A stretch of DNA of 64,000 nucleotides from JAZDGX01 sp964482205 (GCA_964482205.1 CAYZWI010000001.1:434001-498000); one strand, 5' to 3'; shown: positions 43,390-52,422, counted from the stretch's first letter. Made by a program: numbers and translations. Notes: generated by a model from the sequence alone, not told the origin.

Positions 43390-44439
43390 ATGGGCACATC
43401 GCCAAAGAGACGCAGCTCGTCCGATTGCGCCGGCCGAAGGCAGCCGGCTTCCGCTCGCCGGCCCAAGGCGGGAACCCGCAAGGCGCGCAAGCGCTCGCGC
43501 CTTTCCGCGTCCGACACTCAGGTCCTTCTGACCCTCGAGGAAACGCTCAAGCAACGCATCGTCGGCAAGGACGACGCCATTGCCCGGGTCGCCGACACGA
43601 TCCGCATCCGGCGGACCGATCTCGATTTTCGTCCGAACCGCCCCGACGGCTCCTTCCTTCTCGTCGGCTCCTCGGGCGTCGGCAAGACCGAATTCGCGAT
43701 GGCGGTCGCCGAGGCGCTGCTCACCGCCGAAGAACAGATGGTGCTCCTCGACATGGCTGACTACACCGAGGAAGCCGATCTCGACGACCTCCTCGTGACG
43801 CTGGTTCCCGGACAGCCCGACACGCTGATCGAAGGCTCTCTCACGACGCCCGTGCGACAGAACCCGCGCTCGGTCATCCTCCTGCGCGGCCTGGAACACG
43901 CCCATCCGGCGATTCGCCGCCTGCTGCTGCACATTCTCGACCGCGGCACGATCACCGATGCGCAGGGAACGGCCGATTTCAGCCGGGCGATCATCTTCGC
44001 CACCACTCGCCTCCATCCCGACGAAGGCGAGACGGTCGACCAGATCGGCTTTCACCGCTCGAGCCTCTCGCGCGACGAACGCAGCCGGCGCATGCTCGAG
44101 GAGCAGTTCACTCCCGAGCTCATCTCGGCGTTCAACGATGTCCTCTATTTCGAGAGGCTGACCGCCTCCGATGTCAAGAAGATCGCGCGCTACAAGGTGA
44201 ACATCGTGCTCGAGCGGCTGAAGGGACAGGAGCGCGGAGTGATCGTCAGCGACCGCGTCTTCGACGCCTTCATCACCGATGAGGATGTGCGCGCCGTCGG
44301 CGCCCGTTACCTGAATCGCGCCCTCGAGGAGAAGCTCTTCACTCCGTTGTCGAAGTATCTTCTGATCCACTCCGACGCCCGCAACATCTCGGTCGATGTG
44401 CGCGGCAATCAGGTGATCATCCATCAGCCCGGCCACTGA
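43390..44439 (+). CDS. Degenerate ClpB/ClpA-D2-like AAA+ protein
   Basis: Single AAA+ module of 349 residues resembling the second ATPase domain of ClpB. A basic Ser/Arg/Lys-rich leader (1-40) precedes LEETLKQRIVGKDDAIARVA. Walker A GSSGVGKTEF (about 93-102) is intact. The Walker B acidic pair (family VILLDEIEKAHP) reads VILLRGLEHAHP with Arg166-Gly167. The pore-loop Tyr (GYVG) is replaced (PGQPD, about 141). The arginine-finger position (LNRID) reads ISAFND, and the sensor-1 Asn is lost (FATTRL). The C-terminal GARYLNRALEEKL with the sensor-2 Arg remains. It probably binds ATP but hydrolyses it poorly and may act as a regulator or scaffold. Confidence 0.8.
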   Translation: MGTSPKRRSSSDCAGRRQPASARRPKAGTRKARKRSRLSASDTQVLLTLEETLKQRIVGKDDAIARVADTIRIRRTDLDFRPNRPDGSFLLVGSSGVGKTEFAMAVAEALLTAEEQMVLLDMADYTEEADLDDLLVTLVPGQPDTLIEGSLTTPVRQNPRSVILLRGLEHAHPAIRRLLLHILDRGTITDAQGTADFSRAIIFATTRLHPDEGETVDQIGFHRSSLSRDERSRRMLEEQFTPELISAFNDVLYFERLTASDVKKIARYKVNIVLERLKGQERGVIVSDRVFDAFITDEDVRAVGARYLNRALEEKLFTPLSKYLLIHSDARNISVDVRGNQVIIHQPGH

Positions 44440-45269
44440 CGGACCAGACGGTCGATCCCTCGCGCCAGCGGAACCGCGATGCGCTTCGCCGCCGCCATCA
44501 CTTCCTCGTGGCTCAAGCGCTCGCCCGCGAGGCCCGTCGCCCAGTTCGTGACCATCGAAAGCGCCGCGACCGCGAGGCCCGCGCGAAAGGCCTCCTCCGC
44601 CTCGATCACCGTCGACATGCAGGCGACGGTCGCGCCCACGCGCCGGATCATCTCGACTTCCGCGGCCGTCTCGTAGGACGGACCGAGGCCGCCGAAGAGC
44701 ACTCCGCGTTGCACGCGCAGCCCTTCCCGCCCCAGCGTCGTGAATGCTTCTTCGCTGAGCTTCGGATCGTAGGGGCTTCCGATGCGGCAAGGCCCCGCCA
44801 GCGACGGCCGGGCGGCGCGTCCGCCGAGGAACAGGCGGAAGTGGTCCTCGACGACGACGATCGTTCCCGGAGGCACGAGCGGGTCGACCGAGCCCGACGC
44901 ATTCGTGAGCAGCGCCCAGCGCGCGCCGAGCGCGGCGGCGATGCGCATCGACAGGGTGATCTCATCGCGCCCGCGACCTTCGTAGAAGTGAAGCCGCCCC
45001 TGGAAGACGAGCCCCGCCGACTCGCCCCAGCGAACGAGCGCGATCCTGCCCTGGTGTCCGGGGACGGTCGCCCGCGGGTAGGCCGGGAGTTCGCGCGTGT
45101 CGATCGAGAGCTCGGGTTTCCAGTGGTCGAGCAACACGCCCAGGCCCGAGCCGAGCACGACTGCACCGGCCGGGCGCACTCCCTGCAAGCGCTCGCGTAG
45201 CGCGGAGAGCATCTCCGGATGCGGGAACGCGTCACGCCCGCAGCGAGGGTCGCCGGTCTCCCAGCTCAT
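44424..45269 (-). CDS. Purine nucleoside phosphorylase
   Basis: Splits purine (deoxy)nucleosides with phosphate to base and (deoxy)ribose-1-phosphate. It is the trimeric type, 281 residues. Motifs are VVLGSGLGVLLD, VPGHQGRIALVRW, GRLHFYEGRGRDE, LLTNASGSVDPLVPPGTIVV, GPSYETAAEVEMIRRVG, CMSTVIEAEEAF and SMVTNWATG with the purine-binding Asn. Its ATG overlaps the permease stop (ATGA). Its end overlaps the convergent AAA+ gene by 16 bases. It is the last gene of the salvage operon. Confidence 0.93.
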   Translation of the reverse strand: MSWETGDPRCGRDAFPHPEMLSALRERLQGVRPAGAVVLGSGLGVLLDHWKPELSIDTRELPAYPRATVPGHQGRIALVRWGESAGLVFQGRLHFYEGRGRDEITLSMRIAAALGARWALLTNASGSVDPLVPPGTIVVVEDHFRLFLGGRAARPSLAGPCRIGSPYDPKLSEEAFTTLGREGLRVQRGVLFGGLGPSYETAAEVEMIRRVGATVACMSTVIEAEEAFRAGLAVAALSMVTNWATGLAGERLSHEEVMAAAKRIAVPLARGIDRLVRQWPG

Positions 45270-46186
45270 GCTTCTCCTTGAGGGTCGTAAGGTTTGCCCG
45301 CGGCCGCCGGCCCCACCGATCGTCCCACCCACACGACGAGAACCACGATCGTAAGCACAAAGGGCAGGCTCTGCATCAGCTGAGTGGGCATGCCCGCGCC
45401 TTGAAGGCGAATCTGCGCGGTTTCGGCCGCGCCGAAGAGCAGGCACGCGGCCGCCGCTCCCAAGGGATGCCACTTCCCCACGATCATCGCGGCCAGCGCG
45501 ATGTAGCCGCGCCCTCCCGACATCTGGTCGGTGAAGGAATGCTGTTCAAAGGCGAGCCAGGCCCCGCCGAGGCCGCCCAGCACGCCGCTCGCGAGCACCG
45601 CGAGCCAGCGCAGGCGGGAGACGGAGAACCCGGCCGCGTGCGCGGCTTCGGGATGCTCGCCCGAAACCCGCAGCGCGAGTCCAAGACCGGTGCGGAAGAG
45701 GATTCGCGTGACCACGAAGAGCAGCGCGAGCGAGATCAGGAAGAGGGGATTCGTGAGCACGCCGCCGAGCGCGCCTCGGCCGAGGAATGTCTGGGCCAGC
45801 CAGGGAATGTCGGGGGAATCGAAGCGTGGCGAGTTGCTGGCGCTTTCGTAGAGGACCCGCAGCCCCGAGCGCGTCACTCCGAAAGCGATCAGGTTGATCG
45901 CGAGACCCGAGATGATCTGATCGCCTTTCAGCGTCACCGTGACGAGCGCGTGCACGGCCGCCAGGGCGAGGCCTCCGGCGACGGCGGCGAGCAGGCCCAG
46001 GTACGGAGAGCCGGTCGCGAGCGTTCCGACCGCCGCCGAGAAGGCCCCGATGAGCAGGATGCCTTCCAGGGCGATGTTGACGATTCCTCCGCGCTCCGAG
46101 ACGACTCCTCCCATGGCGGCGAGCCCGTAGGGGACGCTGATCCGCAGCGTCTGAGCGGCGAGGGCGAGCAGTGCGAGGAGCGTCAT
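45266..46186 (-). CDS. Nucleoside ABC importer permease 2 (BMP-associated)
   Basis: Inner-membrane permease of 306 residues with about eight to nine membrane segments, of the branched-chain/ribose permease superfamily. Family motifs are ERGGIVNIALEGILLIGAFS, LKGDQIISGLAINLIAFGVT, SGEHPEAAHAAGFSVSRLRW and MSGGRGYIALAAMIVGKWHP. The EAA-like loop ALRVSGEHPEAAHAAG contacts the ATPase. Start and preceding stop share one base (TGATG), with GGAGG ten bases upstream. It pairs with permease 1. Confidence 0.9.
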   Translation of the reverse strand: MTLLALLALAAQTLRISVPYGLAAMGGVVSERGGIVNIALEGILLIGAFSAAVGTLATGSPYLGLLAAVAGGLALAAVHALVTVTLKGDQIISGLAINLIAFGVTRSGLRVLYESASNSPRFDSPDIPWLAQTFLGRGALGGVLTNPLFLISLALLFVVTRILFRTGLGLALRVSGEHPEAAHAAGFSVSRLRWLAVLASGVLGGLGGAWLAFEQHSFTDQMSGGRGYIALAAMIVGKWHPLGAAAACLLFGAAETAQIRLQGAGMPTQLMQSLPFVLTIVVLVVWVGRSVGPAAAGKPYDPQGEA

Positions 46187-47388
46187 CAGCCAGTTCCTCC
46201 CAGGGAGCCCGGGGCGGATGCGGGGGCCGCCCGTCCCGTTCGGCGCCATCGCTGGGCCGCGATGAAGAAGAGCAGGATGAGGCCGGTGAGGCTGTCCACG
46301 ACTTCACGGGGCAAGAGGGTGTTCACGATCAGGCCCGCCTGGGAGAGGAGCCCGAAGAGCAGCGCGACCGGGAGGACGGCGAGCGGCTCGTTGCGCGCGA
46401 GCAAGGCCACGGCGATCCCGACGAAGCCGATTCCGCCCGTGAATCCGTCCTCGTAGTAGTGCTTGTAACCGAGCACGAAGTTCGCCCCCACCAGCCCGGC
46501 GAGCCCGCCGGCAATCAGGAAAGCAAGAACGATCCGGGAGCCGGCGCCGATTCCGAGAATCTCGGCTTGCCGGCGGCCGCGGCCGACCGCGCGCAGGGTG
46601 AGGCCGAAGCGTGTGTGGCGCAGCAGGAGGTGCGCCGCGATCGCCGCCGCGCACGCGACGGCAAGGCTCGCGTTGGCGGCCGACCCGCGCATCGACGGGA
46701 AGAGCCCGTCCAGGCGCGGGAGCGCGGCCCCCGCGCCGATCTCGGCCGTGCGGACCGTTTCGGGCAGGCCGAGAAAGCGCGTCACGACGAAGTTCGCCAA
46801 CGCGAGGGCGATGAAGTTCAGCATGATCGTGTTGATGACTTCGTGCGAGCCCCAGCGGGCCTTGAGCCACCCCGGGAGCGCGCCCCACAGCGCGCCTCCG
46901 GCGAACGCGGCCCCCAGCGCGCCGGGCAACTGCAGAAAGCCGGGCGCGCCGGCGAGCGCGATTCCGGCGGCGGCGCAGGAAAGCGAGCCGGCGACCGCCT
47001 GGCCCTCGGCCCCGATGTTGAAGAGCCCCGCGTGGAACGCGATCGCGACCGACAGTCCGGTGAAGATCAGGAAGGTCGCCTTGTAGAGGACCTGTCCGAA
47101 TGCGTACGAGCCGAAGCGTTCCCCAAGAAGCGCGAAGATGCGCCCGGGCGGCACGCCCAGCAGCGCGGCGGCGAAGAGCCCGACGCACAGTGCCGCCAGA
47201 ACGGCGAGCACCGCGGGCGCGCCGGAGCGGACGCCCGCTTTCAGCGCGCGGCGCAGGCGCGTCGATGTCCCCGGAGCGCGCTCGCCGTCCGGTTCGCCCA
47301 CGCGGCCGAGCGCGGGATCGTTGCGCTCACGAGCGGCGAGATCGCGGCGATGACGGCTGCCCCGCCCGAGTGTCCTCCACCCCTTCAT
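46186..47388 (-). CDS. Nucleoside ABC importer permease 1 (BMP-associated)
   Basis: Second permease of the importer, 400 residues. A basic cytoplasmic leader of about 50 residues precedes roughly ten membrane segments. Diagnostic stretches are FHAGLFNIGAEGQAVAGSLS, KARWGSHEVINTIMLNFIAL, LRAVGRGRRQAEILGIG (ATPase contact loop) and DGFTGGIGFVGIAVALLARN. Its ATG overlaps the ATPase stop as ATGA. The C-terminal 20 residues are Ala/Pro/Gly-rich. Confidence 0.9.
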   Translation of the reverse strand: MKGWRTLGRGSRHRRDLAARERNDPALGRVGEPDGERAPGTSTRLRRALKAGVRSGAPAVLAVLAALCVGLFAAALLGVPPGRIFALLGERFGSYAFGQVLYKATFLIFTGLSVAIAFHAGLFNIGAEGQAVAGSLSCAAAGIALAGAPGFLQLPGALGAAFAGGALWGALPGWLKARWGSHEVINTIMLNFIALALANFVVTRFLGLPETVRTAEIGAGAALPRLDGLFPSMRGSAANASLAVACAAAIAAHLLLRHTRFGLTLRAVGRGRRQAEILGIGAGSRIVLAFLIAGGLAGLVGANFVLGYKHYYEDGFTGGIGFVGIAVALLARNEPLAVLPVALLFGLLSQAGLIVNTLLPREVVDSLTGLILLFFIAAQRWRRTGRAAPASAPGSLGGTG

Positions 47389-49166
47389 GGCGACGGGTCC
47401 TCGTGTCCGGGCGGCGGATCGCACGACGGAGGCGCGCAGGGCGCGGGCGAAGCCGGCGGCATTCCCCGCGCACTCGAGGGCGTGCCCGGCGCGCCAGAGG
47501 CCGTGCCGGACGCGCCGGCCCTCTCCACACCCGTCTCCACGCCCATCATCGCATTGCCGATGGCGGCCAAGTCCGCCTCCGACCGGGGAACGGGAGGCGT
47601 CATTCTGCCGCGATAGAGAACGGCGATGCGGTCGGCAAGCGAGAGGATCTCGTCGAGATCGGCGCTGATCAGAAGCACGGCTGCGCCCGCGTCGCGCGCT
47701 TCACGCAGGAGACGATGGAGGAACCGCGTGCTGCCCAGGTCGACGCCGCGAGTGGGTTGCGCGGCGACCACGACCGCGGTGGAACGGGAGAACTCGCGGG
47801 CGCAGAGCAACTTTTGTTGATTGCCCCCGCTCAAGGATTCGGGCGGCGCCTCGGGATCGGCGGGCTGGACGCGAAAGCGTTCGAGGAGCGGGCGTGCCCA
47901 AGAACGCGCGTCCGCGTGACGGTAGCCCATGCGCCCCAGGAACGGGGCGTCCCGCAGGTGGCCGAGCAGCAGGTTCTCCCAGGCGGGAAGGCCGGATATC
48001 AGCCCTTCCGAATGGCGGTCTTCGGGGACGAACGCCGGGCGCACGGCGAGAGGCATGCGCTCCCCCGCGGCCACCGCCGTTTCTCCCATCACGATCCTGC
48101 CCGCTTGAAAGAGGCGCCTTCCGGAAATCGCTTCCGCGAGCTCCTTCTGGCCATTCCCCTGCACGCCCGCGATGCCGAGGATCTCTCCCGCGTGAAGGGT
48201 GAAGGTGACACCATCCAACGCCGCGCTTCCGGGACGCGTCTCCACGCGCATCCCGTTCACGGTGAGCGCGGGGCGGCGCTCCACCGGCTTGGATGGCACC
48301 TCGGGCTCTGCGCTCGCATCGGGCTTTGCCTGCTCCTCAGGCCTTGCGCCCACTTCCCGTCTCGCCGCCCCTTCGAGTCCCTTTCCGCCGACGATCCACT
48401 CGATCAGGAGATCGCGGTCGAAATCCTTGCGCGCGAGCTCGCCCGCCACGCGGCCCCGTCGCAGCACGGTCACCCGGTCGGCGATCTCGAGGACTTCCGC
48501 AAGCTTGTGGGTGATGAGCACCACCGAGCGGCCTTCCGCGCGAAATCGCGCGAGGATGTCGAAGAAGCTCGCGACTTCCGGAGGAGCGAGGACCGCCGTC
48601 GGCTCGTCGCAAATGAGGAGCCTGGCGCCGTGAAAGAGCAGGCGCGCGATCTCCACGCGCTGGCGCTCTCCCACGCCGAGCGTTTCCACGCACGCGTCCG
48701 GCTCGAGGGCCAGCGCGTAGGCCTGCGAAAGCTGCAGGATCCGCTCCCCGACCGCACGGCGATCGATCGGCCCGAGCCCCCGCTGGCCCGGATATCCGAG
48801 CACGATGTTCTCGAGGACGCTCATGCGCGGCACCAGCATGAAATGCTGATGGATCATGCCGATTCCGAGGCGCAGGGCGGCGGCGGGCGAGCCGATGCGC
48901 GTCTCGACGCCGTCGATGCGAATGCGGCCCGCGTGCGGAGGAAGAAGGCCGTAGAGGATGCGCATCAGAGTGGATTTGCCCGCGCCGTTTTCCCCGACGA
49001 GAGCGTGGATGGCGCCGGGCTCGAGGGTGAGGTTCACGCGGTCGTTCGCGAGCGTCGCTCCGAAGCGCCGGGTGATGCCTTCGAGATCGACCCGGGGCGC
49101 GCGGAAGCCCCCCCTCGGGCGAGCGCCCTCCTTCGCGCGCGCGGCCGCAAGCACGGGCCGGTCCAC
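47385..49166 (-). CDS. Nucleoside ABC importer ATPase, two NBDs in one chain
   Basis: Energises nucleoside import, 593 residues from a GTG. NBD1 has ALVGENGAGKSTLMRILYGL, signature LGVGERQRVEIARLL and Walker B LLICDEPTAVLAP. NBD2 has the degenerate P-loop GIAGVQGNGQKELAEAISG, LSGGNQQKLLCAREF and VVAAQPTRGVDLGS, the pattern of RbsA/YufO-type ATPases. A charged Pro/Glu/Lys linker (about 285-310) separates them. The last 55 residues form a Gly/Ala/Pro tail (GTASGAPGTPSSARG). The gene starts three bases after the substrate-binding protein gene. Confidence 0.93.
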   Translation of the reverse strand: MDRPVLAAARAKEGARPRGGFRAPRVDLEGITRRFGATLANDRVNLTLEPGAIHALVGENGAGKSTLMRILYGLLPPHAGRIRIDGVETRIGSPAAALRLGIGMIHQHFMLVPRMSVLENIVLGYPGQRGLGPIDRRAVGERILQLSQAYALALEPDACVETLGVGERQRVEIARLLFHGARLLICDEPTAVLAPPEVASFFDILARFRAEGRSVVLITHKLAEVLEIADRVTVLRRGRVAGELARKDFDRDLLIEWIVGGKGLEGAARREVGARPEEQAKPDASAEPEVPSKPVERRPALTVNGMRVETRPGSAALDGVTFTLHAGEILGIAGVQGNGQKELAEAISGRRLFQAGRIVMGETAVAAGERMPLAVRPAFVPEDRHSEGLISGLPAWENLLLGHLRDAPFLGRMGYRHADARSWARPLLERFRVQPADPEAPPESLSGGNQQKLLCAREFSRSTAVVVAAQPTRGVDLGSTRFLHRLLREARDAGAAVLLISADLDEILSLADRIAVLYRGRMTPPVPRSEADLAAIGNAMMGVETGVERAGASGTASGAPGTPSSARGMPPASPAPCAPPSCDPPPGHEDPSP

Positions 49167-49169
49167 GGG

Positions 49170-50231
49170 CTATTCCACGGGGTTGCGGATCTCGCCCGAG
49201 GAGATCCGGGCCGCGATCTCGTCGAGGCGGGCCGCGCGCTCGGGCGTCACGAAGGAGCTGCGCACATAGTCGACGCCGCCTTCCTTCAGGCCGAAACTGC
49301 GGATGCCTCCTTCGAATTTGCCCGCCTTCGCCTGCGCGATCTCGTCGAAGAGCGCCCGGTCGACGCGCTTGACCATGCTCGTCAGGACCAGGCCCGGCGC
49401 CTCCGCCGACTGATCGGCATCGACTCCGATGGCGAGGCGATTCTTCTCGCGCGCCGCTTCGAAGACGCCCAATCCGGTCGAGCCCGAGGCGTGGAAGATG
49501 GCCGCGGCCCCCTGCTCGTACTGCGCGAGGGCGAGTTCCTTGCCCTTGGCCGGATTCTTGAACGCGTCGCCGGTCACACCGGCGTAGTTCACGAGCACGC
49601 GCGCGTCGGGGCGGATGTAGAGGATGCCGGCGCGATAGCCCGCTTCGAATTTGTGGATCAGCGGAATGTCCATGCCGCCCACGAATCCGTACACGCCCGT
49701 CTCCCCGGCCATCGCCGCCAGGGCGCCGACCAGGAAGGCGCCCTCCTCCTCGCGAAACTTGAGCCCGACGACATTCGGCGGAACGGCCTGCCCTTCGCTC
49801 CAGCTGTAATCGATGCACACATAGCGGCGGTCGGGGAAATCGCGCGCCACCGCGTTCACATCGTCGGTGAAGAGGAAGCCGACTCCCACGATGAGATCGG
49901 TCTCCGCTTGCGAGTAGAGGCGCAGCGCCGCTTCCCGGTCGGAGCTCTGACTGGGCTCGAAGTACTCGAAGGTGATCCCGAGCTCGTCGCGCGCGCGAAT
50001 CAGCCCCTGATAGGCGGAATCGTTGAAGGACTTGTCGCCCAGCCCGCCGACATCGAAGACGAGTCCGACATGGAAGGGCCTTTCGGCGGACTTCGCGGCC
50101 TTCTCCTTCCCGCCGCCGCACGCGCAGAGCCCGAGCGTGGCGGCGGCCAGCGCGACGATGATTACGGCTGCCGCCGCCGCGCTTGCCAGCGCACTTCCGA
50201 AGGCCTCCTTGAGCGAGCGATCAGGCTTCAT
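49170..50231 (-). CDS. BMP-family nucleoside-binding lipoprotein
   Basis: Captures nucleosides in the periplasm and delivers them to the permeases; the family includes PnrA/TmpC. It has 353 residues with a lipoprotein signal ending LGLCACGGGK (lipid probably on Cys38). Typical BMP segments are VGLVFDVGGLGDKSFNDSAY, QGLIRARDELGI, DLIVGVGFLFTDDVNAVARD, FVGGMDIPLIHKFEAGYRAG, YAGVTGDAFKNPAKGKELAL and IGVDADQSAEAPGLVLTSMV. The ATG overlaps the tdk end by 11 bases. Nucleoside specificity is supported by five salvage enzymes in the same operon. Confidence 0.93.
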   Translation of the reverse strand: MKPDRSLKEAFGSALASAAAAAVIIVALAAATLGLCACGGGKEKAAKSAERPFHVGLVFDVGGLGDKSFNDSAYQGLIRARDELGITFEYFEPSQSSDREAALRLYSQAETDLIVGVGFLFTDDVNAVARDFPDRRYVCIDYSWSEGQAVPPNVVGLKFREEEGAFLVGALAAMAGETGVYGFVGGMDIPLIHKFEAGYRAGILYIRPDARVLVNYAGVTGDAFKNPAKGKELALAQYEQGAAAIFHASGSTGLGVFEAAREKNRLAIGVDADQSAEAPGLVLTSMVKRVDRALFDEIAQAKAGKFEGGIRSFGLKEGGVDYVRSSFVTPERAARLDEIAARISSGEIRNPVE

Positions 50232-50874
50232 TCCGTTCCTCTCGTCCCGGCGTTCTCCGGCGCGCGCGACGCTTCGTCTCGTTCGCGGGCGACTTGAACA
50301 AATCCCCCGACACTTCTTCGGGCGGCTCGAAGCAGGCGCGGCAGCGCGGCTCGTAGGCGTCGCTGCCGCCGACGAGGATCCGGTCGCCGCGTTTCACCAC
50401 GCGTTGGGTTCGAATCGCCGGGCTCCCGCACACCACGCAGACCGCATGCGTCTTGGTCACATATTCGGCGACCGCCATCAACTCGGGCACCGGCTCGAAA
50501 GGACAGCCGCGATAGTCGGTGTCGAGCCCCGCCACAATCACGCGGATGCCCGCGGAAGCGAGCTGCTGGCAGACATCCACGATCGTGCGGTCGAAGAATT
50601 GCACTTCGTCGATGCCGATCACTTGCGCGTCGCCCGCCTGCTCGAGGATGTCGCGCGGATGGCGCACCGGGCGCGAAGGGATGCTCACCCGGTCGTGGGT
50701 CACGAGCTGATCGACCGCGTAGCGGTCATCCACCACCGGCTTGAAGATCGCGACGCGCTGGCGGGCGATCACCGCCCGCCGCAGCCGGCGGATCAGCTCC
50801 TCGGTCTTCCCGCTGAACATGCTGCCGCAGATCACCTCGATCCATCCGCCGGAGGCGGGGGTGCCGTGGATCAT
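50221..50874 (-). CDS. tdk: Thymidine kinase (type II)
   Basis: Phosphorylates thymidine and deoxyuridine. It has 217 residues. The P-loop is EVICGSMFSGKTEELIRRLR, Walker B is QVIGIDEVQFFDR, and the lasso/zinc part has CVVCG and CRAC pairs around TQRVVKRGDRILVGGSDAYE. The last 30 residues are a basic tail. It overlaps the udk stop as ATGA. Confidence 0.95.
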   Translation of the reverse strand: MIHGTPASGGWIEVICGSMFSGKTEELIRRLRRAVIARQRVAIFKPVVDDRYAVDQLVTHDRVSIPSRPVRHPRDILEQAGDAQVIGIDEVQFFDRTIVDVCQQLASAGIRVIVAGLDTDYRGCPFEPVPELMAVAEYVTKTHAVCVVCGSPAIRTQRVVKRGDRILVGGSDAYEPRCRACFEPPEEVSGDLFKSPANETKRRARRRTPGREERNEA

Positions 50875-51599
50875 GACGCCCCCTTCCTGCGCCTGGCGAG
50901 CCGGGCGTGGTCGGCGAGCAGCACGCGGATCTTCGTCACCAGCAGGTCCACTCCCACGCGGTTGTGCCCGCCCTCCGGAATGATGACATCCGCGTAGCGC
51001 TTCGAGGGCTCGACGAACTGCATGTGCATCGGCCGCACGGTCGATTCGTACTGCGCGATGACCGAATCGAGCGTGCGGCCGCGCTCGGTCACATCGCGGC
51101 GGATCCGCCGCAGCAGGCGGATGTCGGCATCGGTGTCGATGTAGACCTTGATGTCCATCAGCGCGCGCAGCAGCGGATCGTCGAGAATCAGAATGCCCTC
51201 GACGATGATGATCTGGCAGCCCGAGACCAGTTTCGTGCGCCGGGTGCGCAGGTGCCGTTTGAAGTCGTAGATGGGCATGCGGATCGCGCCGCCTTCCAGC
51301 AGCACGCGCATGTGCCCAGCCAGCAGCTCGCGATCGAAGGCGTCGGGATGGTCGAAGTTCTGCCGGCTGCGCTCTTCGATCGGCAGGTCCTCGAGATTCC
51401 GGTAGTACGAGTCCTGTTTGATGATCGCGATCTTGCGCGAGCCGAGCTGCTCCGTGATCCGTTGCGCGACGAGGGTCTTGCCCGAAGCGCTCCCTCCCGC
51501 GACGCCGATCAGGACCCGCCGCCCGGCGTGGTTCTCGGAGACCGCGGCGTCCGAACCTGGCGCGGCCACTGGCGCGGAAATGGGGGGACGGCGAGGCAT
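50871..51599 (-). CDS. udk: Uridine kinase
   Basis: Phosphorylates uridine and cytidine to UMP and CMP. It has 242 residues, about 25 longer than usual at the N-terminus. The P-loop is IGVAGGSASGKTLVAQRITE. KQDSYYRNLEDLPIEERSRQ and NFDHPDAFDRELLAGHM follow, then YDFKRHLRTR and IIIVEGILIL, all canonical. The ATG abuts the upstream stop (TAGATG). Confidence 0.94.
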   Translation of the reverse strand: MPRRPPISAPVAAPGSDAAVSENHAGRRVLIGVAGGSASGKTLVAQRITEQLGSRKIAIIKQDSYYRNLEDLPIEERSRQNFDHPDAFDRELLAGHMRVLLEGGAIRMPIYDFKRHLRTRRTKLVSGCQIIIVEGILILDDPLLRALMDIKVYIDTDADIRLLRRIRRDVTERGRTLDSVIAQYESTVRPMHMQFVEPSKRYADVIIPEGGHNRVGVDLLVTKIRVLLADHARLARRRKGAS

Positions 51600-52328
51600 C
51601 TAGTTCTCCCATCCGGCGGGTCGCGCACCGGCGCTCGCGGTTCCGGGGTCAGGACAGGCGCCCGTAGCGCGGGCCGCCGGAGGATGCCCGTCGCCGGCGG
51701 CTTGCCAGGCGGCGCGAATCCGCACGAGGATGTCGTCGATCAGAGCCGGCTCGGGCGGGAAGGCGATCTTCTCGGTGTCGATCTCCACGACGGGGCAGCG
51801 GCCGCGGACGCTGTCCATCCAGCCGTCATAGGCCCCGGCCAGTTGAGCGAGATATTCCTTCGTGACCGATCCCTCGCACGCGCGGCCCCGCGCAGCGATT
51901 CTCGCCACAAGCGTTTCCGGGCGCGCCTTCAAGTAAAGCAATAACCCCGGGAAAGGCAGCAGCTCGACCATCTGGCGAAAGAGCGCGAGGAAAGAGTCGA
52001 ACTCCCGGGCCTCCATGGCCCCGCGTTCGTGCAGGACGCGGGCGAAGATCTCGCCGTCCTCATAGATCGTGCGGTCCTGAATGAAGGGCTGGCCCTTTTC
52101 GACGAATTGCTTCTGGGCCTTGAAGCGTTCGGCGAGCAGGTAGATCTGGAGATGAAAAGCCCAGCGGCGCATGTCGGCGTAGAACGCTTCCAGGAAGGGA
52201 TTCTCCGCCACCGGCTCGTAGTAGACCGGCCAGCCCATCCGTTCGCCAAGCGTACGCGCGAAGGCCGACTTGCCGACCCCGATGTTGCCGCAGATGCCGA
52301 CGAAGAAGGTGTCCGCTCGCGTCTGCAT
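51600..52328 (-). CDS. Deoxynucleoside kinase (dGK/dAK-like)
   Basis: Phosphorylates purine or pyrimidine deoxynucleosides. It has 242 residues. The P-loop FFVGICGNIGVGKSAFA is followed by YYEPVAENPFLEAFYADM, RRWAFHLQIYLLAERF and FIQDRTIYEDGEIFA, the dNK-family substrate-binding motifs. VTKEYLAQLAGAYDGWM comes later. The C-terminal 35 residues are low-complexity. It lies 94 bases after hpt. Exact nucleoside preference cannot be stated. Confidence 0.9.
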   Translation of the reverse strand: MQTRADTFFVGICGNIGVGKSAFARTLGERMGWPVYYEPVAENPFLEAFYADMRRWAFHLQIYLLAERFKAQKQFVEKGQPFIQDRTIYEDGEIFARVLHERGAMEAREFDSFLALFRQMVELLPFPGLLLYLKARPETLVARIAARGRACEGSVTKEYLAQLAGAYDGWMDSVRGRCPVVEIDTEKIAFPPEPALIDDILVRIRAAWQAAGDGHPPAARATGACPDPGTASAGARPAGWEN

Positions 52329-52422
52329 GGTCCCCCTTCACGCCCGATGGCCGCGCCAGGCTCCCGTGACGGCTTCCGCTCGCCGGCTCAGCACCCACCC
52401 CAGGAGCGCTTCACGCCGGGCT

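Noticed and set aside
47100..50297. 1065-codon plus-strand open frame opposite the nucleoside importer genes
   Set aside because: It is a shadow of the ATPase and BMP genes, with no domain and no ribosome site.
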